Source: Ceratotherium simum simum
Lineage: Eukaryota > Chordata > Mammalia > Perissodactyla > Rhinocerotidae
DNA: 64,000 bases
Direction of reading: 5' to 3'
NCBI RefSeq assembly: GCF_000283155.1
Contig: NW_004454160.1
Span: 8,508,081-8,572,080 of the forward strand
Positions within the stretch are counted from its first letter, which is position 1. Each line of letters opens with the position of its first letter. The translations under genes and the position numbers were made by a program. Shown here in pieces: positions 1 to 9,480 of this stretch. Below the pieces are notes generated by a model that worked only from the letters and a program-made list of their open reading frames with translations, was not told the origin of the DNA and made no database searches.

Positions 1-14
1 GAAATAGCATGGAC

Positions 15-75
15 AGGATGTATGCTTGGCACATAGCAGAGGCTTAAGAGTGTTGGATGAATGAATAAATATACA
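15..75 (+). repeat. L2 LINE 3' tail fragment
   Basis: The words TTGGCACATAGCAGAGGCTTAA and GGATGAATGAATAAAT follow the ancient L2 3' terminus (a 'GGCACATAGTAGGCGCTCAATAAAT' type ending followed by GAAT repeats). The fragment is heavily diverged and truncated. MIR shares the first part of this ending, but the GAATGAAT tail favours L2. Confidence 0.55.
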
Positions 76-224
76 AATGAATTCAAGAATGCCCCCTGTC
101 CTGGGATAGCCAGGAGATGGAGAGGGGAGCAGCAAAGTCATTTGTCATGGCTAAGTGGAAATTTATATTGTTACTGTCCCAGGGCTAGAGAAAGCCTTCA
201 CTGGCATGCAGGGCATGTACTGCA

Positions 225-355
225 GAATAGTGAGGGAGAAGGGTGAATGAGTAGGGTGTGGCTAGATTATGGAGGCCTGGGGATCCTGGCAGAGGAGTTT
301 GGCTTGATGTGAGAGGCCCAGAGAAAGCCACTGAGGTTCTGGAACAGGACCATCT
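225..355 (-). repeat. L2 internal fragment, antisense
   Basis: The text resembles the reverse strand of the L2 3' coding region: a GGAGGCCT...GGAGTTTGG...AAGCCACTGAGG series matches the order of words in antisense L2. Divergence is high and the boundaries are approximate. The same L2 may resume near 894. Confidence 0.4.
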
Positions 356-424
356 CCCCTGAAGGCAGGAGAGTTGTGCCTACCTCTGTATATTCCATGC
401 CTAGCAACACGGCCTACCCAAGGG

Positions 425-545
425 CACAGTGGCATGCAGGGCAGAGTACCGCACTGAGTCAGAAGATGACAGTTCTGAGCCCACGTCTGTAGCTTCTAGA
501 CCCTGGGCAAGTTTAATAACCTCTCCAAACTTCAGTTTCTCCACT
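425..545 (+). repeat. MIR SINE, 5' and core part, interrupted
   Basis: The MIR core is readable as GTAGCTTCTAGACCCTGGGCAAG followed by AACCTCTCCAAACTTCAGTTTCTCC, the usual 'CTGTGTGACCTTGGGCAAGTTACTTAACCTCT...CAGTTTCC' block. It breaks off inside the CAGTTTCCTCATCTGTAAAATGG word and resumes at about 780, implying an inserted L2 segment. Confidence 0.6.
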
Positions 546-779
546 TCTTCAGAGCTCAGCTGAAATGTTACTTCCCTGATACTCTAAGTCAGGCTCTCTG
601 TCATACATCTTTGTGGCACTCTCTACTTCTCCCGCGTGGCACTCATCACTGTTATGAATAGTTGTCTAACATCTGTGGGTCCAGGAGGGCAGGGGCTGTA
701 CCTGTCATGTTCAATGCTGAATCTCCAGCACTGAGCATGGAACTGGTTCTCGAGAAATATTGGTTTAATGAATGAATGG
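546..779 (+). repeat. L2 LINE 3' end
   Basis: A good match in order to the L2 3' untranslated end: AGCTCAGCTGAAATGTTACTTCC, GGCACTCATCAC, CCAGGAGGGCAGGGGCTGTACCTGT, then the terminal AATGAATGAATGG. It sits inside the MIR that flanks it on both sides. Confidence 0.7.
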
Positions 780-893
780 ATTTGTCAAATGGGTATACAA
801 ATGTTAACTCACAGAGCAAATGGGAGGATCTGAGGTCGTCTCATAAGTTCTTTGTAAAGCAGTAGGTAAATGAGAGCGATTATTGTTAGTGGA
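780..893 (+). repeat. MIR SINE, 3' part, continuing
   Basis: Begins TTTGTCAAATGGGTATAC, the continuation of the MIR word 'CATCTGTAAAATGGGGATA', and runs through a GAGG..CTCATAAG...TTTGTAAAGC order typical of the MIR 3' half. Together with 425-545 it reconstitutes one MIR split by L2 sequence. Confidence 0.5.
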
Positions 894-1979
894 TAGAGAC
901 CACGTCGAGAGTCTGGAGGCAGGGAGAAGCTCCGGGATCAGTCATCCAGGGGGATGTTAGGGTGGAGAGGCGTTAAGAATGTCAGAGATATTTGGAAGAA
1001 AGAACAACAGAACACAGTGCTCAGCTATCCATACTTAGAATGAAGGAGAGAATAAAACTCTCAAGATTTCCAGGCAGAAAGATGAAGGAAATGGAAATGT
1101 GCTTAGGGCGATGGTGAGGCGGCCAGGAGAGCCCCCTTCCTCAAGAGTTCTGTTGGCCTCCCACCCCGCCTCTCCAACACTTCCACTGTCTGCTCCTCTC
1201 TGTCTTGCCTTTCTGTACTTTCTCTGTGCTATACATCCCTGACTTGCTGTAATTCTGTTTTGGTGTTTCTTTGTCCCTCTTTACAGTTTTTTAGTCTTTG
1301 GCCTTCCCTGCCTCTGACCCCACCCTGAACCTCCTATTCTTGTCTAACTTTTCTCCCTCAGCCTCTTTCCTCTCCATTTGGATCCCTTTGGCTTTCCCTC
1401 TGTTTTCAGTTCCCCTCTCTACTCAGTGCTTCCCCCTTTGAATGTTCTCTTTCCCAGCCTCTCTTTCCTGCCAGCTGTCTGCTGTTTCTGGCACCCTGGG
1501 TGCTTACTGAGATCTGTCAGGTGGATCAATATCAACAGTGAAGACTTCTTTTGGTTCTTCTCTCAGCCCTTCCACCCCACCATCTGCTTCAGTCTCCCTC
1601 AGTTCTCCTTCCTCCCTGAATTCAGAGACCAAACAGATACTTACTGATTAGGGAAGCTGGCCCGGGACTGACAATCCTTGAGCCTCTTTTACATCCCTTT
1701 CTATGTATTTCTTGTTCGTATTGATCAGGCCTGAAGCTTTCCCTCCCCTGGGGTTCAGGCCCCACTCTGACCTAGAATGCCCTCAGCTGTCCCCTTATCT
1801 GCCCTGACTAGCTCTTGCCTCCCTCCTTTCTCCTAACCTGATAATGAGGCAGATGCCTCACTGTCTCTTTGTGTCTTAATTTAATGCCCTGTACATTTGT
1901 CTTCACATCAGAATGCCTGTCTAGAAAACTGTCAGGGGACACGGGCCTGGCTGGTGTCACTATCTTTCAGTCTAGCCAA
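894..1979. other. no gene seen; pyrimidine-rich stretch
   Basis: The first ~100 bases may be diverged antisense L2 (GTCTGGAGGCAGGGAGAAG). From about 1135 to 1640 the plus strand is strongly pyrimidine-rich (CT-dominated) without a short repeat unit. Nothing coding or otherwise recognisable. Confidence 0.5.
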
Positions 1980-2135
1980 GTATTATACCAAAGTAGGCTC
2001 TTCATAAATACTTTCTAATACTAATGTTCATGAAGTTGCTGATGAAGATGATAAGTGAGATGAATCATGGCAATGTTTCTGGAACTGTGCCTGGCACATA
2101 ATAGGTATTCAATAACCATTAGTAGACTCTTAATC
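1980..2135 (+). repeat. MIR 3' half
   Basis: Ends with GGAACTGTGCCTGGCACATAATAGGTATTCAATAACCATTAGTA, a typical MIR/L2 terminal block. The upstream half is too decayed to follow. Confidence 0.6.
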
Positions 2136-2346
2136 TGAATGATAATGTTAATTGCTTTTCAAGACTCCTTTTTTGATTGGAAATAATGGAAACCGACTCA
2201 GAGGAGCTTCAGGAAGAAGGAAACTCTATGGGGTGTAGATGAGCCTAGACCCAAGGGCACGCATATATTTGGGCTTCATTAGAGTTAGGAACTAGGAACT
2301 AGAAAGCTATCAGGGCCTGGGACAACTACTGTCCAGCTATGTGGTC

Positions 2347-2634
2347 TCATCTCTTTCCCTGTGCAACTGCTTCTTTCTTCTCTTTCTTGGCAGACAAGTT
2401 TCCTCTGCTCTTTTGGAAGAATATGACCACAGCATCAGTCATCTCTCTAAGCTCTGGTGCCACCAACCCATCTTCCAGTTCTTCAAGTCCGTATTTGTTC
2501 TTCAAGTCCTTCAAGGCCCAGTTCTTAAAGTCCATTGGCCTAGCTGAGGTTAAGTGCCCCCTCTGGCCCTCAGGATCACATTCCACAAACATAGGCACAG
2601 AAATGCTCCCCTCCAGAGTGACAGGAGCGATTCT
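2347..2634 (-). other. possible coding relic: open frame of about 95 codons
   Basis: The minus strand is open from a TGA at 2635-2637 down to a TGA at 2347-2349. The product has a balanced, soluble composition with a lysine/glutamate-rich C-terminus (AKKEKKEAVAQGKR) and an acidic patch (GLEELEDG). I do not recognise a family. There is no strong start (GTG or an internal ATG), no clear splice acceptor at the upstream edge, no nearby AATAAA and no poly(A) tract. The lysine-rich end is simply the reverse of a CTTCTTT-type pyrimidine run. A 95-codon frame is expected by chance several times in 64 kb, so a gene is unproven. It could be a terminal exon, an old retrocopy or chance. Confidence 0.15.
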
Positions 2635-2639
2635 TCAAA

Positions 2640-3625
2640 GGGTGATGTGTGTTGGTGGAGATGTGGTGGTGGGGTGACAGGGCAGACATGTCAGAAAGTG
2701 CCTCTTACTCAAAACACAGTAGAAAGAATGAAATCTGTCAGATTTGATATACCCTCGTCAGTCAACCTGAGCTCTCTCATCCAATTACCTTGGACTTGTG
2801 CATCCCAGTTGGGGATCATTCCGTGAAGTCTGGCCCCGAAATCGGTGCTGAACTCAGCTCGTCCAATGTGAGGAAGGCAGCACCAGAACACTCCTAGATT
2901 CCTCACCCTGGCAGGATCTTTTAGGTTCAGGCCTTCTCTGTCTAGCCCTAACTCACTTCCTGTGTACCCCAAGGAAGGGAGATTCTTAAACCCTAGCCAA
3001 ACCTGAGTGGCAGCTCCTTCACAGAAGCTGATTACCAAGGCAAAAGCTCTTCAGCTCCTGGCGAAGATAAAGAGAAGCATCTTCCCACACTGGCTGCAGC
3101 GATGGATGGGTTTGCCCTTCTGCAAGTGATTACTCTGGCTCAGATAAGGAGCCCAAGTGGCTGGCGAACCTGCAGATTTCCTATAATCTCTTTCCTAAGA
3201 TTTGAGCTCAAACAACCTCAATTCTCTTCCCCATCATCCCCCACCCCTTGCAATATCTACTTTGTGATCTCCTCTGAGAAGAAACAAATGTTGGGGCCTC
3301 TTGGAAGGTCTGGGGGCTCTGGATGCTGGGAAAAAGCCAAGTCCACCTAGTGATGGAGTATTATAGTTAACTCAGGCCTGGAGTAGACAGATTGGGGTTT
3401 GCATCTTGGTAGGTTACTCAATAGTTGAGGAAGAATTTTTATTATTATTTAAAAAATTTATGTTTAAAAAAATCATGGGAAAACTAAGAACTTTGTGGAT
3501 GCCTTTACATTTATTTTATGATCTAGTTTTGTTTTTCTTTTGCATTTTATTTCAAAGGAATGTCATGATCTTTTCAATGCCTTGGGCCTTGAAATTCTGG
3601 ATCCTTTATTTATTAAATATGTGAC
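2640..3625. other. no gene seen
   Basis: Unique-looking sequence with only short accidental frames. The stretch from 3430 to 3620 is AT-rich with TTTATTTATT/TTTAAAAAAA runs, possibly an old LINE insertion in the following MIR. The words at 2971-2990 and 3641-3673 recur near 5.48 and 5.71 kb. Confidence 0.5.
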
Positions 3626-3765
3626 CTAAGTCAAATAAATAAGATGGGACTAATTATATATCAATCCCATTGGGTTATTCTGAGGATAAAATGGGATGAT
3701 CTATTTGAGCCTGTAGTCCAGCTCCTGGCACATAGTAGCACCTTCTAAATTGTAGTGGTTATTAC
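3626..3765 (+). repeat. MIR 3' half
   Basis: Order matches MIR: AAGATGGGACTAATTATATATC, GGTTATTCTGAGGATAAAATGGGATGAT, CTCCTGGCACATAGTAGCACC, ending in TAGTGGTTATTACTG. Confidence 0.7.
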
Positions 3766-4336
3766 TGTTTCATAAAATGACCATCAGCTCTGAGAAGAGA
3801 AGAGTTTTTAAAAATATGGGCCTGGAGCTGGCAAACAGCTGCATCCTGATGAGAATTGTTCTATGGGTGTGACCAGTGTGGACTGTGCCCCAGGCTAGGT
3901 CCTATAAAACTGTTACTTGGTGAGAAGTACCTGAGATTTGGGGTCGGGGAACAGAAGGAGGAGGGTGGGCCATCCTGATTTTCCCAATACTTCAACATCT
4001 AGAGAAATATGCTAAAAATCAAGTGCTAACATCTTATGTTTCACTTGGATTGACCCTTGTTCAATTTCTCTCATCGTTTTAGGATTCAGATGATGGATGT
4101 CATTCTGCCCATTCCCCTGTGGTCCTCTGGCCCTGGCCTGATATTTAGGAATCTCTTTCTTGGGGTTGGCATGTCTTCCCTCATTCTTTGTCATCTGTTT
4201 CTTATATTACACTGTCAGGAAGTTCTTTTTCAAGATTCTCCTAAGGACTGGGGTTCTCTCTGAGTTTCCTAAGATTATGGGGCACTGGGACACATCCCAG
4301 ATTCTTTGCTACCTCTTGGTAAGAGAAATTGTTTGG
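3766..4336. other. no gene seen
   Basis: No recognisable repeat, frame or site. Several overlapping frames of 60-75 codons are present but have no domain features. Confidence 0.5.
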
Positions 4337-4480
4337 TTGTTTCATTCATTCATCTATCCATTGATTCATTCATTCAGCTATCCTTGAGCATTTACCAAGG
4401 ACTGGGCTCTGTGCTGAACAATGGGTTCTGGGCCTCTGTGAGACACTTAATCTGCCCTGCACCATCAAGCTGCAAAGGAA
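4337..4480 (-). repeat. L2 LINE 3' end, antisense
   Basis: Starts with imperfect TTCATTCATTCAT runs, then GAGCATTTACCAAGGACTGGGCTCTGTGCTGAACAATGGG, the reverse complement of the L2 terminus ('...CAGTGCCTGGCACATAGTAGGTGCTCAATAAATATTTGTTGAATGAATG'). Confidence 0.75.
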
Positions 4481-4890
4481 GGAGGTCTAGCACTGAAATC
4501 TCTCCTTTCCAGGTGGTAAGGGAGGGGTTCCCACACCTCATATTCATTCTTGCTCCTAAACCCACCTGTTCTCTAATTGAATAGTTTGCTCTCAGAGTAA
4601 ATTTTCTAAATATCTTCAGTGCCTGCCTGGCTTTTCGGGCAGAGAATAATATCCCTTTGTGAGCTAATCGGCTTTCTGGGATCATCCACATTCTCTAGCT
4701 TCTCAAATGAATCTCAACCTGGACCCTCTTTGGCAAATAGAATCCTGGCATTTGCATAAATGATTAAATCTGGCCTTTTAAATTGGGCCAGGGTGCTTCC
4801 CAGCTTGCTCAGCGTCCCCTCCTCACAGGGCATGGCACTGTGGTGTGAGGAGGAGCAGGACCTTTGCCCCAAGCCTGTGGGCAGCAGACA
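4481..4890. other. no gene seen
   Basis: Unique sequence. The part from about 4700 to 4800 (TTGCATAAATGATTAAATCTGG) is AT-rich and repeat-free; nothing further can be supported. Confidence 0.45.
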
Positions 4891-4891
4891 C

Positions 4892-5150
4892 AGGGGCCGT
4901 TAGAGGTCAGTCAGGCGGAGACCTCTGGCTTTAGAGCCCAGTCCCTGCTTGGCCGTTGTCACCTGTAAAGCCTCAGGCATGTTCCTGAGCTCTGTGTGTC
5001 TCATTATCCCTTCCTCAAAGTGGGGCTAATCGTTCTGAACTGTTGTAAGAATTAAATGAGATAATGCAGGTAAAGCACCGAGCACAGTGTTTGAGCCAGA
5101 GTAAGCACTTGGTAAATAAAAACAACAACAATAATTATTATTATTTTCAA
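4892..5150 (+). repeat. MIR SINE, near full length
   Basis: Clear MIR order: CTCTGGCTTTAGAGCCCAG, CAGGCATGTTCCTGAGCTCTGTGTGTCTCATTATCC, AATTAAATGAGATAATGCAGGTAAAGCACCGAGCACAGTG, AGTAAGCACTTGGTAAATAAA, ending in TTATTATTATT. Confidence 0.8.
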
Positions 5151-5254
5151 GGTGCAGGAGGCAGCATGGGCCTGGAGACTATCTGGCGCTCCGGGATTTG
5201 TCAGAGGCTCCGTGAAGGTGGCCACCTCGTGCTGTAGTGGAAAGAGGGAAAGAA

Positions 5255-5480
5255 GGAGAAACTGCATTTATTAACACAGACACGATGCTGGGTGCATTAT
5301 GTGCTTTCTCACGTAACTTTCAAACACCCCCATGAGGTGGGCATTATGGGCCCCCCTTTCCAGAGAAGGAAACTGCCAGAGACTCTAGTAGCTTGCACCA
5401 GAACCACACAGCCAGGTGGTGAGCAGGGTTTGAAATCATGTCTGTCTGACCCCAGCTCATTCCCTGTCTACTCCGAGGAA
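5255..5480 (-). repeat. MIR SINE, antisense, near full length
   Basis: Reverse-strand MIR order: TTTATTAACACAGACACGATGCTGGGTGC, CCCATGAGGTGGGCATTATG, GAGAAGGAAACTGCCAGAGACTC, CACACAGCCAGGTGGTGAGCAGGGTTTGAAAT, GTCTGTCTGACCCC. Confidence 0.75.
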
Positions 5481-5534
5481 GGGAGATTCTTAAAGGCTAG
5501 CAGAAGACAAGAGAAGAGTAGACATGTTGATTTT

Positions 5535-5705
5535 TCTACTCGGACCTGGGCCCTATACACATATCATCTGCCTTAACTGCCCAAGTTGTTATTACCCGAT
5601 TTGGCAGATAAAAACAGCAAAGCTCAGAGGAGGCCAATGGCCTGGCCTAGGGCAGAGCAGGGATGAGGCTTGGGTTTGTCTGCCCGCCAGGCTGGTGCTC
5701 CCACC
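5535..5705 (-). repeat. MIR SINE fragment, antisense
   Basis: Diverged reverse MIR: TTATTACCCGATTTGGCAGATAAAAACAGCAAAGCTCAGAGGAGGCC..., then GCAGAGCAGGGATGAGGCTTGGGTTTGTCTGCC. It lies between two other MIRs of mixed orientation. Confidence 0.55.
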
Positions 5706-5749
5706 ACCAAGATGGGGCTAATTATATACCAGTCCCATTGGAATTGCCC

Positions 5750-5955
5750 TGCTCTGTCGTGAGCTGCCTGTGTGACCTTGAGCAGGTCACTTAACTCATT
5801 TGCACTGCAGTTTCTTTACCAATAAAACCGAAGAGGATAACAGTCACCCTGCCTGCCCCTTAGAGCTGCAAAGAGGCTCAAATGAGGTAATGGATGTGAG
5901 AGGGCTTTATAACTGGAAAGTTCTGTGTAGATGGAGGAGTTGTTACCATCACTCC
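5750..5955 (+). repeat. MIR SINE
   Basis: GAGCTGCCTGTGTGACCTTGAGCAGGTCACTTAACTCATTTGCACTGCAGTTTC is the MIR core. The 3' half continues through GGCTCAAATGAGGTAATGGATGTGAGAGGGC to GTTGTTACCATCACT. Confidence 0.75.
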
Positions 5956-6570
5956 ATAAAACCTTCCACACGTACCACATCTTCCATCTCCTTCCCGATG
6001 CTGTCGCCCAGCTTTAGTGCTTTTAGAGTCTGCCAGATCATCTTCCTCTCTCCTGGCACTGAAAGGAAGACCTTCCTGCCTGCGCCATCCCGTGCCTCAC
6101 TACAGACTCTCAGAGTGGAATGGATTGCGGTGGTTTGAACTGGCCCAGGGCTTGATGGAATGAGCCAAAGTCTTCCCGAGCTGACTGTGGCTGTCTCCGG
6201 GGGACCTGTGCCCCCTCTCAGGCCTGCAAACACCTTCCCAGGGTGGGGCTCTGCTGGACCTCATGGAGTGCCACTGTGCTCCCAAAAGACCCCAGTCTGC
6301 AGCTGGGCAACTCCCATCACATAGCTCTTCCTGCCCAAGGTACTCAGACTTTCCATTTTAAGTTGCTTTCACTTGAGGACTCAGAAGAAATAACCTCACA
6401 CACTTTAAATACTCCTTTTAAAACAGTTTCCTGCAACCTTCTCTGTCTTTCTTCTCTCCTTCCTTGCCCTCCTTAACCTGGGGCACAGCTGCACTGGTCT
6501 CCCCCTAGCATGGCCACATCCGGTAGTTGGGAGCTAACCTAAGCCTTCTAGTTGGCCTGTTTCCCTTCGA
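5956..6570. other. no gene seen
   Basis: Overlapping frames of 60-112 codons occur on both strands, but none shows a domain, a splice site context or a biased composition that would support coding. Confidence 0.5.
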
Positions 6571-6574
6571 GAGT

Positions 6575-6710
6575 CCAGCCGGTGTCCGAGTTGTAAGAGA
6601 TTGTAAAGATTGTCTCACCCGACCCTGTCATTTTACAGATGGGGAAACTGAGAGCAGGGAAGAGAGCATTTATTCAAGCACCCTCAGTTTGTCAGCTCCC
6701 TTTATCCTTA
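6575..6710 (-). repeat. MIR-type fragment, antisense
   Basis: The words CCTGTCATTTTACAGATGGGGAAACTGAGAGCAGGGAAGAG are the reverse of the conserved MIR core. Flanks are decayed. Confidence 0.55.
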
Positions 6711-6877
6711 CAGGAGGACCTTGGTTGGACGTGGTGCGAAGGGGTAGAGGGGTGGGGGTGGCAGAAGGACTTGAGATTCTTCTCATTGACAAGGCCAGAT
6801 CTGATGGCCTTAGCTACTTAGTACCACTCCCCACTGCCTCCAGATATCAAGAAGAAATGGTCTGAAAGTGAGCAGAG

Positions 6878-6880
<3 letters not shown>

Positions 6881-6916
<36 letters not shown>
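6881..6916 (+). repeat. (TG)n microsatellite
   Basis: About 18 uninterrupted TG dinucleotides after a single CG interruption. Likely length-polymorphic. Confidence 0.95.
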
Positions 6917-6917
<1 letters not shown>

Positions 6918-7179
6918 CAGGCATGGGGAGGAGAGGGAGTGGGGAGTGGGGACTAATGCCAAAGAGAGAATTCACTGAGTACAAGCCATGTTCCAAAATG
7001 ACCAGTGGAAGAAATGTAAGACCATATTCTTCCCTTCCTGGAATATTCTAGGTATACACATATCCAGAGGCATGAGGCCTGGATAAAATGATCTTGGGAG
7101 TTTTCCTTTCCCTGAAACAGTTTTGTACCTGCCTGCTGAATCCAGTTTCTAAGCTGGGGAGAGGTTCCTAGGTCCCTAG

Positions 7180-7226
7180 CAGCTTCTTGGCACTCAGGAA
7201 ATGTTAAATAACCATTATCATCAGTT
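7180..7226 (+). repeat. MIR 3' tail
   Basis: CTTGGCACTCAGGAAATGTTAAATAACCATTATCATCAG is a MIR terminal block; the rest of the element is not readable upstream. Confidence 0.5.
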
Positions 7227-7269
7227 GCAGCAGACAGGAGTAAGCTGCATGAAATTCCATTTTCTTACC

Positions 7270-7480
7270 TGCTCCCATGATCAAAAAGACAAAGCAAATG
7301 AGATTATCTCCTCCCTGCTCAGAGACAATCTCATTGCCTCCGCTCCATCGACCGCATAACCACGAGCGGCGTTATTGCCGGCTCTTTGTAACAGATGTGA
7401 AACAAACCTTATGAGAGGAGTGAAGAGTTGCTGTTCAAACTCAATTGCAGACTCCGCAGTGGAATGAATCACAGAATCAA
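7270..7480. promoter_or_regulatory. candidate conserved noncoding element
   Basis: Repeat-free and low in the usual mammalian decay signature: several CpGs are kept close together (CGACCGCATAACCACGAGCGGCG), flanked by AT-rich words such as AAATGAGATTATCTC and CAATTGCAGACTCCGC. Retained CpGs outside an island can indicate constraint. Function is inferred only from composition. Confidence 0.25.
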
Positions 7481-8879
7481 AGCCTTCTTTCTCTCTGCCT
7501 CCAGGTTGGAGGCTCTTTCCTCAGCCCAGTATGAGGAACGCAGAGGAAAAGTTTGCTTCAGCTTTTCAAAAAGAGGCTTGGGTCCTCCTACGGCCTCTGC
7601 CTCTCCAGGCCCTGTGTAGGTCAATGGGGCAGGCACAGAAGGAGGGGCGCACCTGCACTGGGGCTGTACGAACACAGCCTGCTATAAGCAGGGCCAGACC
7701 CATACAGGGGCACCCTGGCAGGGTCCTAATCTGACTCCCTTCCAGTTGGCTCAGTTATTTATAGGCAAGGCTGAGAGTTTTGTGGGGAAGGGTGGAGAAG
7801 GGACTGCTGGTGGCTAGTCTTGCCTGTCCCCTGTTGTCCCCAGCAGTTCAGGGTTGGCTCCAAACTTGCCTAGCCCACCTAGTGAAATAAAAGCCCTGCA
7901 GTTAAGGAGAATGGTCTAGCAAGTATCTATGACCAGGACATGCCCTCCCTTGGCCTCCTTTATCTCTGAGTTCTCTTCTTATCCCCCAATCACCCCTCCA
8001 CCCCCCACTCCCAATGAGGCTCAGCAAAGTACTCTGCCAGCACTCTGGCAGTCCTCTCTCTGGGGGTGGGTGGGGGGTTCTGGCAAATGCATTCTCTTAG
8101 CTTCTTACATCTCTGGGGATATTTTAATTCCATTTATAGATGGCATCAGGGGTAATGGCCTGGCTGGTCTGCCCTTGGCTCTGTTCAGACTACAGGCCCT
8201 GCACCTTGCTGGATCTGCTCGGGAATTCTAATCCTTGCTTGGTGGACCCTGACTCCTGTTTTTTCTCCTGAGACTGATGCCAACTTGTTTCTAGCTCTAG
8301 TTTGTTCCAGCCCTCCTCTTCCTATACTCATTGGGCTCTTCTTCCCACCCTCTTGGCACTGGCCTCCCAAGGCCCCAGGGAGGTTCACATCTTTGCTCTC
8401 TTATTCAGATTGTTCTTTCTCCTGCCACTAAGTACCCCGTTTATCCAGAGCACATCTCTGGCCATAATGGAGTTACTGGGCAGCTGGCTTCCCAAGGGTC
8501 GGTGCTCTGCTGCCCCCTGGGGGTGCACAGTCTACAGGCCAATTTGGGAGACCTGTAGTTTCCACATCTAGTATAAACCACAGAAAAATACCCTTCCCCT
8601 TCTTCCCTCCACATCTCCCTCCCCCTCCCACAGCTGCTTCTAAGCCCACAGATGTTTTCTCCAGCTGCACAAGCCCCCTGCAGATGCCAGGTGAGAATGC
8701 CATGGTCTTCCTTTCCGCTCGGGGATAGGAACTGTGGAGAGAATGCTAGTTCCTTCTAGGCCGCCAGATCCTTTCATCTCCAGAGCAAGCAATCTTTGTA
8801 GATTTGCTCCAGCCTGGACTCCGCTAGAACAAACACACATGTGCACATAACACCCACATGCCAAAAATTCAATTTCGGC
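7481..8879. other. no gene seen
   Basis: Unique sequence with short frames of 60-100 codons on both strands and no coding support. It contains the CTCF-like site at 8510-8523. A C-rich stretch from about 7980 to 8020 and a G-rich word near 8060 are low complexity. Confidence 0.5.
8510..8523 (-). promoter_or_regulatory. CTCF-like core motif
   Basis: Read on the minus strand the site is CCCCCAGGGGGCAG, which agrees at 13 of 14 positions with the CTCF core CCASYAGRKGGCRS (mismatch at position 3). The next base on the minus strand, C, also fits the longer motif. Occupancy depends on chromatin and cannot be read from sequence. Confidence 0.4.
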
Positions 8880-9005
8880 AAACAACCAGACCCTGCTAAT
8901 TAAAATGTCTAATCCATTTAAATGAAGGCCACAATTAATTTAGCCAGACAGTAATTGTGTGATTTGAATATTCTTCCTTTTCATTCCCATTTAGTTGGCT
9001 GGAAG
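8880..9005. promoter_or_regulatory. candidate enhancer, cluster of homeodomain-type sites
   Basis: Within about 60 bases lie TAATTA (8897-8902), TAATCC (8910-8915), AATTAATT (8933-8940) and TAATTG (8952-8957), with an ATTTAAAT palindrome between them. The segment is repeat-free and much more AT-rich than its surroundings, the pattern common in conserved developmental enhancers. This is an inference; conservation cannot be checked here. Confidence 0.3.
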
Positions 9006-9074
9006 ACTCATTTTCTGGGTGAGGTCCAAACCTTGTGATCTTTGAAATTGATTTCATTGCTCAGCTTCCCTCCA

Positions 9075-9140
9075 CGGAAGACCTCCCAGCTCACCTGGCA
9101 CGGATGACGGAAGACCTCCCAGCTCACCTGGCACTGATGA
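9075..9140 (+). repeat. 33-bp tandem duplication
   Basis: Two adjacent 33-base copies (9075-9107 and 9108-9140) beginning CGGAAGACCTCCCAGCTCAC, differing at one base (CACGGATGA versus CACTGATGA). Near identity suggests a recent event. Each copy carries a CACCTG E-box word. Confidence 0.95.
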
Positions 9141-9378
9141 GACTGGTCCCTCCTTTCAGGAAACGTTGGCCTGTTGGATTACTTTTGGTTCCAGCCACAC
9201 AGATGGAGAAACAGACACCCTGGGTTAGATTTCTCCCCTCCCTGGAATGCTGCCTATCTGCAGCTGCCTCTCCCTGAACTCTCTGCCCGGGCTGGGAAGA
9301 TTTGGGGCTGTGATTGACTTCCATGTTTCCATTCCTGCTCCTTCCAAAGACTGCTATATTAGTCCTATTACCACAAGG

Positions 9379-9480
9379 GCCAAAGAGAGAGAAAGATAAA
9401 GAAATAGAGAGGGAGAGAGAATCAAAGAGACAAAAAGAGAGTCAGGAATTGAGACACAGGGAAATGGAGAAGGAAATCTT
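9379..9480 (+). repeat. purine-rich low-complexity (GA-rich) tract
   Basis: About 100 bases almost entirely A and G in AAAGAGAGAGAAAG-type words. This gives a spurious charged frame (EKDKEIERERES) that should not be read as coding. Confidence 0.85.
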
